This document shows positions 17,420-25,613 of a stretch of DNA of 64,000 nt, one piece after another; the stretch's first letter is position 1; each line of letters opens with the position of its first letter. A program made the position numbers and the translations under genes. The DNA comes from an uncultured Lachnospiraceae bacterium (GTDB taxonomy: Bacteria > Bacillota > Clostridia > Lachnospirales > Lachnospiraceae), in the NCBI GenBank assembly GCA_902493385.1, contig CABUPO010000008.1, forward strand, positions 62,001-126,000, given 5' to 3'. The notes under the pieces are model-generated. The model ran no database searches. It saw nothing but the letters and a program-made list of their open reading frames with translations, and was not told the DNA's origin.

Positions 17420-18985
17420 CTATTTCGCGTAATCAGTTACTCTTGACTCTCTGATAACATTGACCTTAATCTGTCCAGGATACTGCAGCTCGCTTTCAAT
17501 CTGCTTTGCCATATCTCTAGCAAGAAGTACCATATCGTCATCGCTTATCTTCTCAGGAACAACCATTACACGTACTTCACGGCCAGCCTGTATAGCAAAT
17601 GACCTTTCAACTCCCTTAAAGCTGCCTGCTATATCCTCAAGCTGCTTTAATCTTGTTGTATATGTTTCAAGCGTCTCGCGTCTTGCTCCAGGTCTTGCTG
17701 CTGATATTGCGTCAGCCGCCTGGACAATACATGCAATAAGGCTCTCAGGCTCTACATCTCCATGATGCGCCTCAACTGCATTAATAACAAGTGCAGATTC
17801 TTTATATTTCTTACACAAATCTACGCCAAGCTGTATATGTGAGCCCTCCATATCGTGGTCTACAGCTTTTCCTATATCATGTAAAAGTCCGGCACGTTTT
17901 GCCATACGGACATCAACGCCAATCTCACCCGCAAGTATTCCTGACAAATGGGCAACTTCAATTGAATGCTTTAATGCATTCTGTCCGAAGCTCGTCCTGA
18001 ACTTCATTCTTCCAAGTAATTTTACCAGCTCAGGATGAATTCCATGTACTCCTACTTCAAGTGTAGCTGCTTCTCCCTCTTCACGAATAAGATTGTCAAC
18101 CTCTTTCTTAGCTTTCTCAACCATCTCTTCAATCCTTGCCGGATGAATACGTCCGTCGACAATAAGCTTCTCAAGAGCTATACGGGCAATCTCTCTTCTA
18201 ATCGGGTCAAATCCTGATAATACAACTGCTTCAGGAGTATCGTCAATTATAAGCTCTACACCGGTCATAGTTTCAAGTGCGCGTATGTTACGTCCCTCTC
18301 TTCCGATAATTCTTCCCTTCATCTCATCACTGGGAAGCTGCACAACAGAAATTGTTGTCTCTGCAACATGGTCTGCCGCACACCTTTGAATAGCGCTTAC
18401 TACATAATCACGCGCTTTCTTTGTTGACTCTTCTTTAACTTTGCGGTCCATCTCTTTAATCATAACCGCAGTCTCATGTTTAACATCTTCCTCAACACTG
18501 TTAAGCAATACTTCTTTAGCCTGTTCGGATGTTAAGCCTGAAATCTTTTCAAGCTCTCTCAAATGACTTTCTCTAAGTTCCTCAGTCTCTTTCTTAAGCT
18601 TGTCTAACTCTGCTTCTTTGGCTGCAGCCTTCGCTTCTCTTTTTTCAAGAGCATCCATCTTTTTATCAACTGATTCTTCTTTTGATAAAACTCTTTTTTC
18701 ATACTTCTGAATTTCTGCTCTATGCTCTTTGGTCTCTCTTTCAAGTTCATTTTTTTTCTTAAGAGCCTCTTCTTTTGCTTCAAGCATAGCTTCTCTTTTC
18801 TTAGTTTCCGCCGTCTTCAATGCATCATCTATAATCTCTCTTGCTCTATCCTCGGCGCTTCCTATCTTTGCTTCACTTACTTTGATATGATAGGATATTG
18901 CCATCTTCCATGCAGCAAAAGCTATAATGACAAATAGCACAATTACAACTATACTGGCTATAACTATGAATTTAATATCTGGCAC
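17420..18985 (-). CDS. rny: Ribonuclease Y
   Basis: 521 residues, standard length for RNase Y, the membrane-tethered endonuclease that starts mRNA decay in Firmicutes. It has an N-terminal transmembrane helix (residues 5-27), a long charged coiled coil (about 35-200), a KH domain with MKGRIIGREGRNIRALE, and an HD domain with AGLLHDIGKAVDHDMEGSH. The C-terminus ends in QYPGQIKVNVIRESR as usual. AAAGGAGGTG precedes the ATG. It has its own promoter in the gap upstream and a strong terminator downstream. rny usually lies next to recA/recX in Clostridia; here a metal cassette intervenes. Confidence 0.96.
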   Translation of the reverse strand: MPDIKFIVIASIVVIVLFVIIAFAAWKMAISYHIKVSEAKIGSAEDRAREIIDDALKTAETKKREAMLEAKEEALKKKNELERETKEHRAEIQKYEKRVLSKEESVDKKMDALEKREAKAAAKEAELDKLKKETEELRESHLRELEKISGLTSEQAKEVLLNSVEEDVKHETAVMIKEMDRKVKEESTKKARDYVVSAIQRCAADHVAETTISVVQLPSDEMKGRIIGREGRNIRALETMTGVELIIDDTPEAVVLSGFDPIRREIARIALEKLIVDGRIHPARIEEMVEKAKKEVDNLIREEGEAATLEVGVHGIHPELVKLLGRMKFRTSFGQNALKHSIEVAHLSGILAGEIGVDVRMAKRAGLLHDIGKAVDHDMEGSHIQLGVDLCKKYKESALVINAVEAHHGDVEPESLIACIVQAADAISAARPGARRETLETYTTRLKQLEDIAGSFKGVERSFAIQAGREVRVMVVPEKISDDDMVLLARDMAKQIESELQYPGQIKVNVIRESRVTDYAK

Positions 18986-19035
18986 AGAAGCACCTCCTTT
19001 ATTTAATTTTCATTGTACAAGCTTACAACGTTATA

Positions 19036-19064
19036 ATTTTATACTTTTTCATAAATTATGTCAA
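19036..19064 (-). promoter_or_regulatory. Sigma-A-type promoter of rny
   Basis: On the minus strand, TTGACA (19059-19064) and TAAAAT (19036-19041) are separated by exactly 17 bases and point toward rny, whose start is about 50 bases downstream. This makes rny independent of the metal cassette upstream. Confidence 0.75.
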
Positions 19065-19087
19065 GTATAGGTATTACTTTATTGTTG

Positions 19088-19288
19088 CTATTCACGGCAA
19101 CAGTTCCGATAATCCTTATAACTGGCTGTCTTTTGTATTATCCGTTTATCCTGTTTCATCTGTCTGCATCCCATCATTTTAAAAATCAGCTTCACAAGCC
19201 TCCCTGCAAACACGATACCACCGATGCTGCTGATAATTCCGTATATAATCATTCCAATGATACTGATAATCTTTATTTTTTCCTCCAT
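19088..19288 (-). CDS. Small membrane protein coupled to the metal ATPase
   Basis: 66 residues. An N-terminal hydrophobic stretch (residues about 7-37, ISIIGMIIYGIISSIGGIVF) could be one or two membrane segments; the tail is basic and contains two cysteine positions (MGCRQMK and NCCRE). The start codon lies inside the ATPase 3' end with a 16-base overlap and re-uses its terminal AGGAAA region, so expression would be coupled to the ATPase. It is not recognised. A small accessory subunit or metal-handling peptide is an inference from position only, and spurious ORF status cannot be ruled out. Confidence 0.5.
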   Translation of the reverse strand: MEEKIKIISIIGMIIYGIISSIGGIVFAGRLVKLIFKMMGCRQMKQDKRIIQKTASYKDYRNCCRE

Positions 19289-21150
19289 TTCAACAATAAC
19301 GCCGAGTTTATAATTACAAGCACAGAGCCTGCATTGTGAACAAGCGCACCGACAACAGGATTTAAAATACCTGTCATAGCAAGCACGATTGCAAGAAAAT
19401 TTAAGCCCATTGAAAAGCTCAAATTAAGCTTTATCGTAGTCATCATTCGTTTAGACAGCGCTATTAAATGCGGGAGTTCCTTTATTTCATCGTCCACCAA
19501 CACAATATCCGCAGCGTCTACTGCAATATCGCTGCCAATTCCACCCATTGCAATACCAACCGTTGCTTTTTTCAAGGCGGGAGCGTCGTTAATACCATCG
19601 CCAATCATACAAACAGACTTATCGTTTCTTTGATATTTTTCAATAAGATTTAATTTATCCTCCGGCAGACAGTTTGCATATACCTCGCTTATATGAAGCT
19701 GTCTTGCAATATGGGTTGCAGAATTTTCATTATCTCCTGTCAAAAGTACGGGCCAAACGTCTCCGCTTTGCAAAGCGTTAATCATTGTACCGCTTTCTTT
19801 TCGGATAGTATCAGACAATACAAGATACCCGATAATCTCGTTCTCTGCGGCTATGTAGGTTATCGTGCTGCCGCCATTCAAAAATCCTTGAATTTCGGAA
19901 GTTGTCTGACAAACAAATTTTTGCTCATTCATCATATCCATATTGCCTGCAAGAATGCGCTTTCCATCTACAGCAGCGCATACTCCCCGCCCAGGCTGCA
20001 TTTCAAAATCTGTCGCTGTAAGAATGGAACTATTTGCGTTCTGCCTGTAACAATTCACAATCGCTTTTCCAAGCGGATGTTCTGAAAACTGCTCCGCAGC
20101 GGCGGCAAGGGAATAAATATCCTGCTCTGTATAATTGTCCGAAAGAGATTTTACTGCAATTACCTTTGGTGTTCCGTAGGTCAGCGTTCCCGTTTTATCA
20201 AAAGTAATTTTTGAAACCTTTGAAAGCCTTTCCAAAGCGTCTCCCTCACGCACAAGAAAACTATGCTTTGTGGCATTGCCAATTGCCGCCATAATTGCCG
20301 TAGGCGTAGCAAGCACCAAAGCGCAGGGACAGAACACAACAAGAATTGTAACCGCACGTATAATTTCTCCCGTTATCACCCATGTAAGGGCGGCGGCGAT
20401 CAGGGCGATTACCACAATCCAGGTTGCCCATCTGTCCGCCATACCAACAATCTTTGCTTTACCTGCGTCCGTTTGCTGCACAAGACTAATCATTCGTTGA
20501 ATAGAACTGTCCTCGCCAACCCTTGTCGCTTTCATCTCAAAAGCGCCAAAACGGTTCACTGTTCCGCTTGATACTTCATCGCCAACGGTTTTATCGACAG
20601 GAACAGGCTCTCCCGTCATAACAGCCTGGTCAATTGAAGTCTGTCCCGAAGTGATAATACCGTCGACAGCTATTTCTTCACCCGGCAGGACACGCAGAAT
20701 ATCCCCAATCTTTACTTCGCTTGAAGGGATAACGGCTTCTGTGCCGTCACGAACCACCCGCGCTGTCTGCGGCGTAAGCTTTACTAATTTTTCAATGCCT
20801 GCCCTTGCTTTTGCTACGGTTAAATCTTCAAGCAGAGCGCCGATTTGCATAATAAAGGCAACCTCACCCGCCGCAAAATCTTCGCCAATGCAAACAGACG
20901 CAATCAGCGCAAGAGACACAAGCACATCCGCCTTAATATCAAACGCTGTAACAAGCCCGATAATCGCTTCCAAAACAATCGGCACACCACATAAAATAAT
21001 TGAAACCCAGGCAATGTTAAAAGGCAAAAAATCCAATATGCCTGTCAAACTTAAAAACAAAGCAACGCCCGAAATAACAAGGAGCGCTATATCCTTCTTT
21101 GCGCCACCTATTTCAAGCAAGCGTTCAATTTTTCCCATAAATGTTTTCAT
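19273..21150 (-). CDS. Heavy-metal-translocating P1B-type ATPase, no N-terminal metal-binding domain
   Basis: 625 residues. All P-type motifs are present: TGEPVPVD (179-186), CPC (274-276) in TM6, DKTGTLT (318-324), SEHPLGKAIV, and GDGINDAPALK. There is no N-terminal CxxC/HMA domain; the protein starts almost at TM1. The last helices read NLSFSMGLNFLAIVLAM and GALVHNAGSVLVIINSALLL, which match neither the Cu(I) (YN/MxxSS) nor the classic Zn/Cd (K/DxG) signatures, so the metal is unclear. The adjacent CsoR suggests Cu(I). GGAGGG lies five bases before the ATG. Codon choice (more ATT, TTG and TTT) differs from neighbours, suggesting acquisition. Confidence 0.88.
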   Translation of the reverse strand: MKTFMGKIERLLEIGGAKKDIALLVISGVALFLSLTGILDFLPFNIAWVSIILCGVPIVLEAIIGLVTAFDIKADVLVSLALIASVCIGEDFAAGEVAFIMQIGALLEDLTVAKARAGIEKLVKLTPQTARVVRDGTEAVIPSSEVKIGDILRVLPGEEIAVDGIITSGQTSIDQAVMTGEPVPVDKTVGDEVSSGTVNRFGAFEMKATRVGEDSSIQRMISLVQQTDAGKAKIVGMADRWATWIVVIALIAAALTWVITGEIIRAVTILVVFCPCALVLATPTAIMAAIGNATKHSFLVREGDALERLSKVSKITFDKTGTLTYGTPKVIAVKSLSDNYTEQDIYSLAAAAEQFSEHPLGKAIVNCYRQNANSSILTATDFEMQPGRGVCAAVDGKRILAGNMDMMNEQKFVCQTTSEIQGFLNGGSTITYIAAENEIIGYLVLSDTIRKESGTMINALQSGDVWPVLLTGDNENSATHIARQLHISEVYANCLPEDKLNLIEKYQRNDKSVCMIGDGINDAPALKKATVGIAMGGIGSDIAVDAADIVLVDDEIKELPHLIALSKRMMTTIKLNLSFSMGLNFLAIVLAMTGILNPVVGALVHNAGSVLVIINSALLLKWRKK

Positions 21151-21169
21151 TAAAGCCCTCCATTCTATA

Positions 21170-21218
21170 CCTTATGGGGTATGGGTATATAATACCATAG
21201 GGGGTATAGGTATGTCAA
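21170..21218 (-). promoter_or_regulatory. Promoter of the metal ATPase with CsoR-type operator
   Basis: On the minus strand TTGACA (21213-21218) and TATTAT (21189-21194) are 18 bases apart. Between and after them lie two pseudo-palindromes of the form TATACCCCCTATGGTAT and TACCCATACCCCATAAGG. C/G runs flanked by ATAC/GTAT are the known style of CsoR operators, and the same GGGGGTATA word occurs before csoR itself. Binding of apo-CsoR across the spacer would block RNA polymerase. Confidence 0.75.
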
Positions 21219-21227
21219 GAAGGCAAT

Positions 21228-21252
21228 AAAAAAGCAATCAAATCTGACTGCT
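21228..21252 (-). terminator. Terminator after csoR
   Basis: Eight-pair stem AGCAGTCA / TGATTGCT (one G-T pair) with a four-base loop. It is flanked by A-runs and T-runs on both sides, so it can work in either direction. It sits 13 bases after the csoR stop and separates it from the ATPase, which has its own promoter. Confidence 0.75.
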
Positions 21253-21265
21253 TTTTTTAAATTCA

Positions 21266-21541
21266 TTATCCCATATTAGCGAATCTCTCTACCGCCTTAG
21301 TGAAATCCTCGATGGTTTTATCTGCGTCTCCGTGCTCTATGCCGTCTTTTACGCAATGCTTTATGTGTCCCTCAAGCACTACCTGACCGCATTTATGCAA
21401 TGCGGATTTAGCGGCATTAAGCTGAGATAGAACATCCTCACAGGGAACATCCTCATCAACCATTCTATCAATGGCTTGAACTTGTCCAATTATCTTTTTT
21501 AATCTGCGATGCAGATTATCAGAATCCATACACTGTTTCAT
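21266..21541 (-). CDS. csoR: CsoR-family copper-sensing repressor
   Basis: 91 residues, all-helical DUF156/CsoR family. The likely Cu(I) ligands are present with correct spacing: Cys34 in EDVPCEDVL, His59 and Cys63 in EGHIKHCVKDG. This C-H-C pattern points to Cu(I) rather than the persulfide sensor CstR (no histidine) or Ni sensor RcnR (N-terminal histidines). It also has the N-terminal LHRRLKKIIGQVQAI DNA-binding helix. AGGAG lies eight bases before the ATG. Its own promoter overlaps a GGGGGTATA operator, so it is probably autoregulated and controls the adjacent ATPase. Confidence 0.88.
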   Translation of the reverse strand: MKQCMDSDNLHRRLKKIIGQVQAIDRMVDEDVPCEDVLSQLNAAKSALHKCGQVVLEGHIKHCVKDGIEHGDADKTIEDFTKAVERFANMG

Positions 21542-21553
21542 CTTTAACGCTCC

Positions 21554-21604
21554 TATACTATTGGGGGTATATGTATATTATACTGGTTATTTTCAGAAAG
21601 TCAA
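21554..21604 (-). promoter_or_regulatory. csoR promoter and operator
   Basis: On the minus strand TTGACT (21599-21604) and TATAAT (21577-21582), spacer 16 bases, followed at once by ATACATATACCCCCAATAG (the operator). The operator lies over the expected transcription start, and shares the ATACCCCC word with the ATPase promoter. Confidence 0.72.
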
Positions 21605-21684
21605 GGTTTGCCGCTTGCTGCCGAACATCTTTCGTAGCAGCTTATAGTCCTTAACATCTTATTATTAAAAATGGCCTGCTCATG

Positions 21685-21736
21685 AAAACATTCCCGCAGA
21701 GCGGCATATACTCTCATCTATGCTGTCCTGCGGGAA
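21685..21736 (-). terminator. Terminator of recA-recX
   Basis: Outer nine-pair stem TTCCCGCAG / CTGCGGGAA with an imperfect inner stem (GGCATA against TATGCT). On the minus strand it is followed by TGTTTTC. It lies 30 bases after the recX stop, and ends the recA-recX transcript before the csoR cassette. Confidence 0.7.
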
Positions 21737-21765
21737 TAAAATTATTTCCTTATGAATGCACGGCT

Positions 21766-22245
21766 TTAATATGATATGCTGTCTGATAAAGAATCTGATA
21801 TGTAGCTTTGCAGCCTTGCTGCAGAAAATCCCTGACGATATAAGGCGTCTGCTATCTTTTTTTGCGTCATATAATCAGCTTCTGTTATATCGCTAATCCC
21901 TCTTTTGCCAAGCTGCTTTTCTAATGCTTTATGAAAAGCCTCCGTATCATCGCACTCGTCCAGAGCGTCGTCAACAATATCCTTATCGATTCCTTTTGAC
22001 AAAAGCTCTCTGCGGATTCTTGAAATGCTTCGTCTGCTGCTGTAACATACTACATAGTATTCTGCATAACGCCTGTCATTAATATATCTTTCGTTGATAA
22101 GAAATTCTGTAACCTTAAGAGCTATGTCTTCTGAAAATCCGTTTTGTATAAGCCGCATCTTCACTTCATAAGCGGTACGGTCATTGTGCCCGATAAGCAC
22201 AAGAGCTTTATTAAGCGCCCGCTTATATTCTGAATCCGATTCCAA
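21766..22245 (-). CDS. recX: Regulatory protein RecX
   Basis: 159 residues made of three-helix repeats typical of RecX: YKRALNKALVLIGHNDRTAYE, then INERYINDRRYAEYYV, RRSISRIRRELLSKGI, and a final repeat with YRQGFSAARLQSYI. RecX binds RecA filaments and limits their growth. The start is TTG with GGAG eight bases upstream; no ATG is suitably placed. It begins 39 bases after recA and is almost surely co-transcribed under SOS control. Confidence 0.9.
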   Translation of the reverse strand: MESDSEYKRALNKALVLIGHNDRTAYEVKMRLIQNGFSEDIALKVTEFLINERYINDRRYAEYYVVCYSSRRSISRIRRELLSKGIDKDIVDDALDECDDTEAFHKALEKQLGKRGISDITEADYMTQKKIADALYRQGFSAARLQSYISDSLSDSISY

Positions 22246-22284
22246 ATTATCAGCTCCTAACTCATTGTAAAACTCTTATAACTG

Positions 22285-23316
22285 CTATTGCTGCGGTTCT
22301 TCCTGCGCCTCTTCATCAACATCTTTGTCAGAATACAGCGCCCTTACTTTTCCTTCTACTTCTTCCATGATATCAGGATGCGACGCAAGGAATATCTTTG
22401 CATTCTCACGGCCCTGCCCAATCTTATCGCCATTATAGGCAAACCATGCCCCGCTCTTATTAATAATGTTCTTCTTAACTGCAAGGTCCAGTATATCTCC
22501 TTCTTTGGATATGCCTTTGCCAAACATAACGTCAAATTCAGCTTCTCCAAATGGAGGCGCAACCTTGTTCTTAACTACCTTTACTCTTGTTCTGTTACCT
22601 ATAAATTCACCATTCTGCTTAAGCGTCTCTATTCTTCTGACATCCATTCTGACTGAAGAATAAAACTTAAGAGCACGTCCTCCTGTAGTTGTCTCAGGAT
22701 TACCAAACATAACGCCAACCTTCTCACGAAGCTGGTTAATAAATATAACTACGCATCCCGACTTACTTACTACAGGCGTAAGCTTACGAAGCGCCTGAGA
22801 CATGAGTCTTGCCTGAAGTCCCACATGCGAATCTCCCATCTCTCCGTCAATCTCTGCTCTTGGAACGAGCGCCGCTACAGAATCGACTACTATAACGTCA
22901 ATCGCCCCTGACCTTACCATAGTCTCAGTAATCTCCAGCGCCTGCTCTCCGTTATCCGGCTGTGATATATACAGATTATCAATATCAACTCCGATATTAC
23001 CGGCATATACAGGGTCAAGCGCATGTTCGGCGTCAATAAAGCCTGCAATCCCTCCGCGCTTTTGTATCTCCGCAACTACATGAAGTGCAACTGTGGTCTT
23101 ACCACTTGATTCCGGTCCGTATATCTCAACAATCCTGCCTCTGGGTACTCCGCCTACTCCTAAAGCTATATCAAGGCTCAAAGAACCTGTAGGTATAGCT
23201 TCCACATTAAGCACCGCGCCCTTATCCCCAAGTTTCATAACCGCACCTTTACCATACTGCTTCTCAATCTGTGAAAGTGCAGATTCAAGCGCTTTAAGCT
23301 TGTTGCTGTCAGCCAT
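22285..23316 (-). CDS. recA: Recombinase RecA
   Basis: 343 residues, the usual size. Walker A is GPESSGKTTVALH, followed by GFIDAEHALDP, the catalytic glutamate region YISQPDNGEQALEI, Walker B VIVVDSVAALVPRAEI, and the L1/L2 DNA-binding loops with GDSHVGLQARLMSQALRKL and FINQLREKVGVMFGNPETTT. The acidic C-terminal tail (DVDEEAQEEPQQ) is typical. It promotes strand exchange and LexA self-cleavage. AAGGAGG lies before the ATG. Two SOS boxes sit in its promoter region. Confidence 0.99.
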   Translation of the reverse strand: MADSNKLKALESALSQIEKQYGKGAVMKLGDKGAVLNVEAIPTGSLSLDIALGVGGVPRGRIVEIYGPESSGKTTVALHVVAEIQKRGGIAGFIDAEHALDPVYAGNIGVDIDNLYISQPDNGEQALEITETMVRSGAIDVIVVDSVAALVPRAEIDGEMGDSHVGLQARLMSQALRKLTPVVSKSGCVVIFINQLREKVGVMFGNPETTTGGRALKFYSSVRMDVRRIETLKQNGEFIGNRTRVKVVKNKVAPPFGEAEFDVMFGKGISKEGDILDLAVKKNIINKSGAWFAYNGDKIGQGRENAKIFLASHPDIMEEVEGKVRALYSDKDVDEEAQEEPQQ

Positions 23317-23334
23317 AATGTCTCCTCCTTAAGT

Positions 23335-23386
23335 CGAACGTACGTTTTATATTGTATATACTAATATAAAAACATATGTTTGTCAA
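23335..23386 (-). promoter_or_regulatory. recA promoter with two LexA (SOS) boxes
   Basis: On the minus strand TTGACA (23381-23386) and TAGTAT (23358-23363) are 17 bases apart. One box, AAAACATATGTTTG (about 23369-23382), overlaps the spacer. A second, with CGAAC and GTTTT around GTAC (23335-23348), lies just downstream of the start point. Both fit the Firmicutes consensus CGAACNNNNGTTYG. LexA itself is not in the window. Confidence 0.85.
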
Positions 23387-23499
23387 GCAAATTAATTTTA
23401 AAAAATCTTTTGTTTTCTATGCTGTAAATATTATACATTCTGAAAGCCTATAAGTAAATATCCGTATTACACAATCTACACATGTATTGTTTGTCAATT

Positions 23500-23733
23500 T
23501 TATCTAAGCCTTTCCGTCTCAAAACGCGCTCTTGTTTCAAGATATTGTACAATCTGCACAAAAAGCTCCTCAGGATGGTCAGTGTCCGGCACAAGGTCAA
23601 ATACAACCGCAATATTACCAAGCGTCCTTGCATCCAGTTCTTTTTTGTTGTCTTTAATAAGCATAAGCTTTTCCTGGACAGTATCTGCGTCCAGAATCTT
23701 AATCAAAAGGCTGTCTGCCTCCTCATTTTCCAC
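23500..23733 (-). CDS. Small hypothetical protein
   Basis: 77 residues starting at a GTG (23733) with AAGGAGGA about seven bases upstream; a longer in-frame reading (to 23817) would run into the YeiH-like gene and lacks a ribosome site. The protein is acidic and helical, starting MENEEADSLLIKIL, and ends ETRARFETERLR. No known domain is recognised. It begins 20 bases after the exporter stop and is likely co-transcribed with it. Confidence 0.65.
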   Translation of the reverse strand: MENEEADSLLIKILDADTVQEKLMLIKDNKKELDARTLGNIAVVFDLVPDTDHPEELFVQIVQYLETRARFETERLR

Positions 23734-23753
23734 AATACAATCCTCCTTTTTAT

Positions 23754-24773
23754 TTACCAAATTCCCATAACATGCTGCATAATAAGGCTTACTGCCGTAA
23801 TTCCAACCCAGCAGCATGCGCCCATAATAATCGGCTTTCCACCGGTTTTAATAAGCTTAATAATATTTGTGTTAAGTCCTATCGCCGCCATTGCAAGTAC
23901 GATAAAAAACTTACTCAGCTCCTTTATCGGATTAAAAAATGATGGTGAAACCCCCAAATTAATCGCTACGGTAGTAATTACTGATGCTGCTACAAAATAT
24001 AATATGAAAAACGGAAATATTTTTTTCATACTAACCTTAGATGCATCTTTGCCTTTTTTTCTTGTGCGGATAAACGCCAGAACAAGCGTTATAGGTATGA
24101 TTGCCAAAGTTCTCGTCAGCTTTACGGTCACGGCTTTATCAAGTGTGGCAGAGCCAAGATTCCACATATTATCCCATGTAGACGCGGCGGCTGTCACTGA
24201 AGATGTATCATTGACAGCGGTTCCGGCAAATATGCCAAAGGCCTCCCCTGAGCGTGTGTCAAAGCCTACGAGCTTCCCAAAATACGGAAAAACAATTGCA
24301 GCAAGAACATTAAAGAAAAATATAACCGATATAGCCTGTGCAACTTCCTCGTCATCAGCATCTATTACCGGCGCAGCAGCGGCAACGGCAGAGCCTCCGC
24401 ATATAGATGAACCAACGCCTACAAGCGTCGATATTTTTGAAGGAATACGCATTGCCTTGTGCAGAACAAATGCAATAACTAACGATATTGTAATCGTACA
24501 TATAATAATAGGAAGAGACTGCGCGCCTGTTTTAAAAATAACATTCAGATTCATTCCAAAACCAAGAAGAACAACAGCCCATTGAAGTATTTTCTTTGAT
24601 GTAAATTTAATACCAGTCTCAAAAGAAGTCTTGTCCTTTATAAATAAAGTAACGACCATTCCGGCAATAATTGCGATAACCGCGCCGCCTATTATAGGAA
24701 ACTGCTTTCCTAAAAACCACGACGGAACTGCAATAATAAGACACAGAATGATTCCTTTAATATAATTCTTCAT
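23754..24773 (-). CDS. YeiH-family putative sulfate/anion exporter
   Basis: 339 residues, ten or so membrane segments. It matches the UPF0324/YeiH family through LGFGMNLNVIFKTG, LVGVGSSICGGSAVAAAAPV with the glycine/serine-rich pore region, IFPYFGKLVGFDTRSGEAFG, and GTAVNDTSSVTAA. YeiH-like proteins are annotated as putative sulfate exporters, but the substrate is not proven. The start is ATG with AAAGGGT upstream. It has its own promoter and is followed by a 77-residue unknown. Confidence 0.82.
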   Translation of the reverse strand: MKNYIKGIILCLIIAVPSWFLGKQFPIIGGAVIAIIAGMVVTLFIKDKTSFETGIKFTSKKILQWAVVLLGFGMNLNVIFKTGAQSLPIIICTITISLVIAFVLHKAMRIPSKISTLVGVGSSICGGSAVAAAAPVIDADDEEVAQAISVIFFFNVLAAIVFPYFGKLVGFDTRSGEAFGIFAGTAVNDTSSVTAAASTWDNMWNLGSATLDKAVTVKLTRTLAIIPITLVLAFIRTRKKGKDASKVSMKKIFPFFILYFVAASVITTVAINLGVSPSFFNPIKELSKFFIVLAMAAIGLNTNIIKLIKTGGKPIIMGACCWVGITAVSLIMQHVMGIW

Positions 24774-24811
24774 ACTAAATTACCCTTTCTTAAATCAATT
24801 AACCACAAAGA

Positions 24812-24848
24812 ATTGTATATTAAATGCGGTGTCCAGTCAAGACGCCGC
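24812..24848 (-). promoter_or_regulatory. Promoter of the YeiH-like gene inside a hairpin
   Basis: On the minus strand TTGACT (24835-24840) and TACAAT (24812-24817) are 17 bases apart. The -35 hexamer lies in the seven-base loop of an eight-pair inverted repeat (GCGGCGTC 24848-24841 / GACACCGC 24833-24826, one G-T pair). The hairpin may also serve as the 3' end of the ABC operon transcript upstream. Confidence 0.55.
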
Positions 24849-24875
24849 CACACTTAAAAGCCATATAGAATTCAA

Positions 24876-25613
24876 TTATAAATCAAATGCTGGAGAATCT
24901 TGTTCCATTTGGAAATATGACATATATACATCCTCAAGATTACTTCCGCCTGCCATAGCAATAAGCTCGTTGGGGGTATTGTCAGCCACAAGCTCACCGT
25001 TTTTCATAATAAGAATTTTATCAGCTATAGTCTCCACATCAGTTACTACATGTGTAGAAACAATTATAATTTTATTTTCTGACAATTTTTCTACATAATG
25101 CCTGAAATTAACACGTTCTTTGGGATCAAGCCCCGACGTCGGCTCGTCCAGCAGAAGAATTTTGGGATTGCCAAGAAGCGCCTGTGCAAGAAGTACCCTT
25201 TGCTTCATACCTCCCGAAAACTTCCCTGTTTTTTTATCTGCAGAATCCGTAAGATTAACTATCTTAAGCAGCTCTTCTATCTGTGCCTTTGCCTCCCTCT
25301 TCTTAATCCCTTTAAGCTCCGCCATATAATATAAAAATACCCTGGCAGAAAAATGCTCGTACAGGCCCTGCTCCTGCGGCATGTAGCCTACGACGCTCCG
25401 AAAAGCCGCGCCCAGCTTAAGAATATCTGTTCCATCATATTTAATACTCCCGTCCGTACGTCTGATATTATCTGTAATAAGATTCATAAGCGTGCTTTTA
25501 CCGGCTCCGTTAGCTCCAAGAAGCCCATATATACCGTTGTCAAATGTATAATTAAAATTATTAAGAGCTAAAAAACTGCCATATTTTTTACTTAATCCCT
25601 TTATTTCAAGCAT
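24876..25613 (-). CDS. ABC-2-type transporter ATP-binding protein
   Basis: 245 residues. Walker A GANGAGKSTLM, Q-loop GYMPQEQGLY, signature FSGGMKQRVLLAQ, Walker B ILLLDEPTSGLDP, and switch VSTHVVTDVETIA. The MPQEQGLYEHFSARVFLYYMAELKG segment is typical of ABC-2 exporters of lipids, peptides or antibiotics. It powers the fused permease encoded just upstream, whose 3' end it overlaps by 13 bases. It is the last gene of the operon. Substrate unknown; the secreted first gene product is a candidate. Confidence 0.9.
   Translation of the reverse strand: MLEIKGLSKKYGSFLALNNFNYTFDNGIYGLLGANGAGKSTLMNLITDNIRRTDGSIKYDGTDILKLGAAFRSVVGYMPQEQGLYEHFSARVFLYYMAELKGIKKREAKAQIEELLKIVNLTDSADKKTGKFSGGMKQRVLLAQALLGNPKILLLDEPTSGLDPKERVNFRHYVEKLSENKIIIVSTHVVTDVETIADKILIMKNGELVADNTPNELIAMAGGSNLEDVYMSYFQMEQDSPAFDL

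Noticed and set aside
23482..24585. A 367-codon open frame on the plus strand
   Set aside because: It lies entirely opposite the YeiH-like gene and the small unknown, has no ribosome site and an unnatural composition; it is an antisense shadow.
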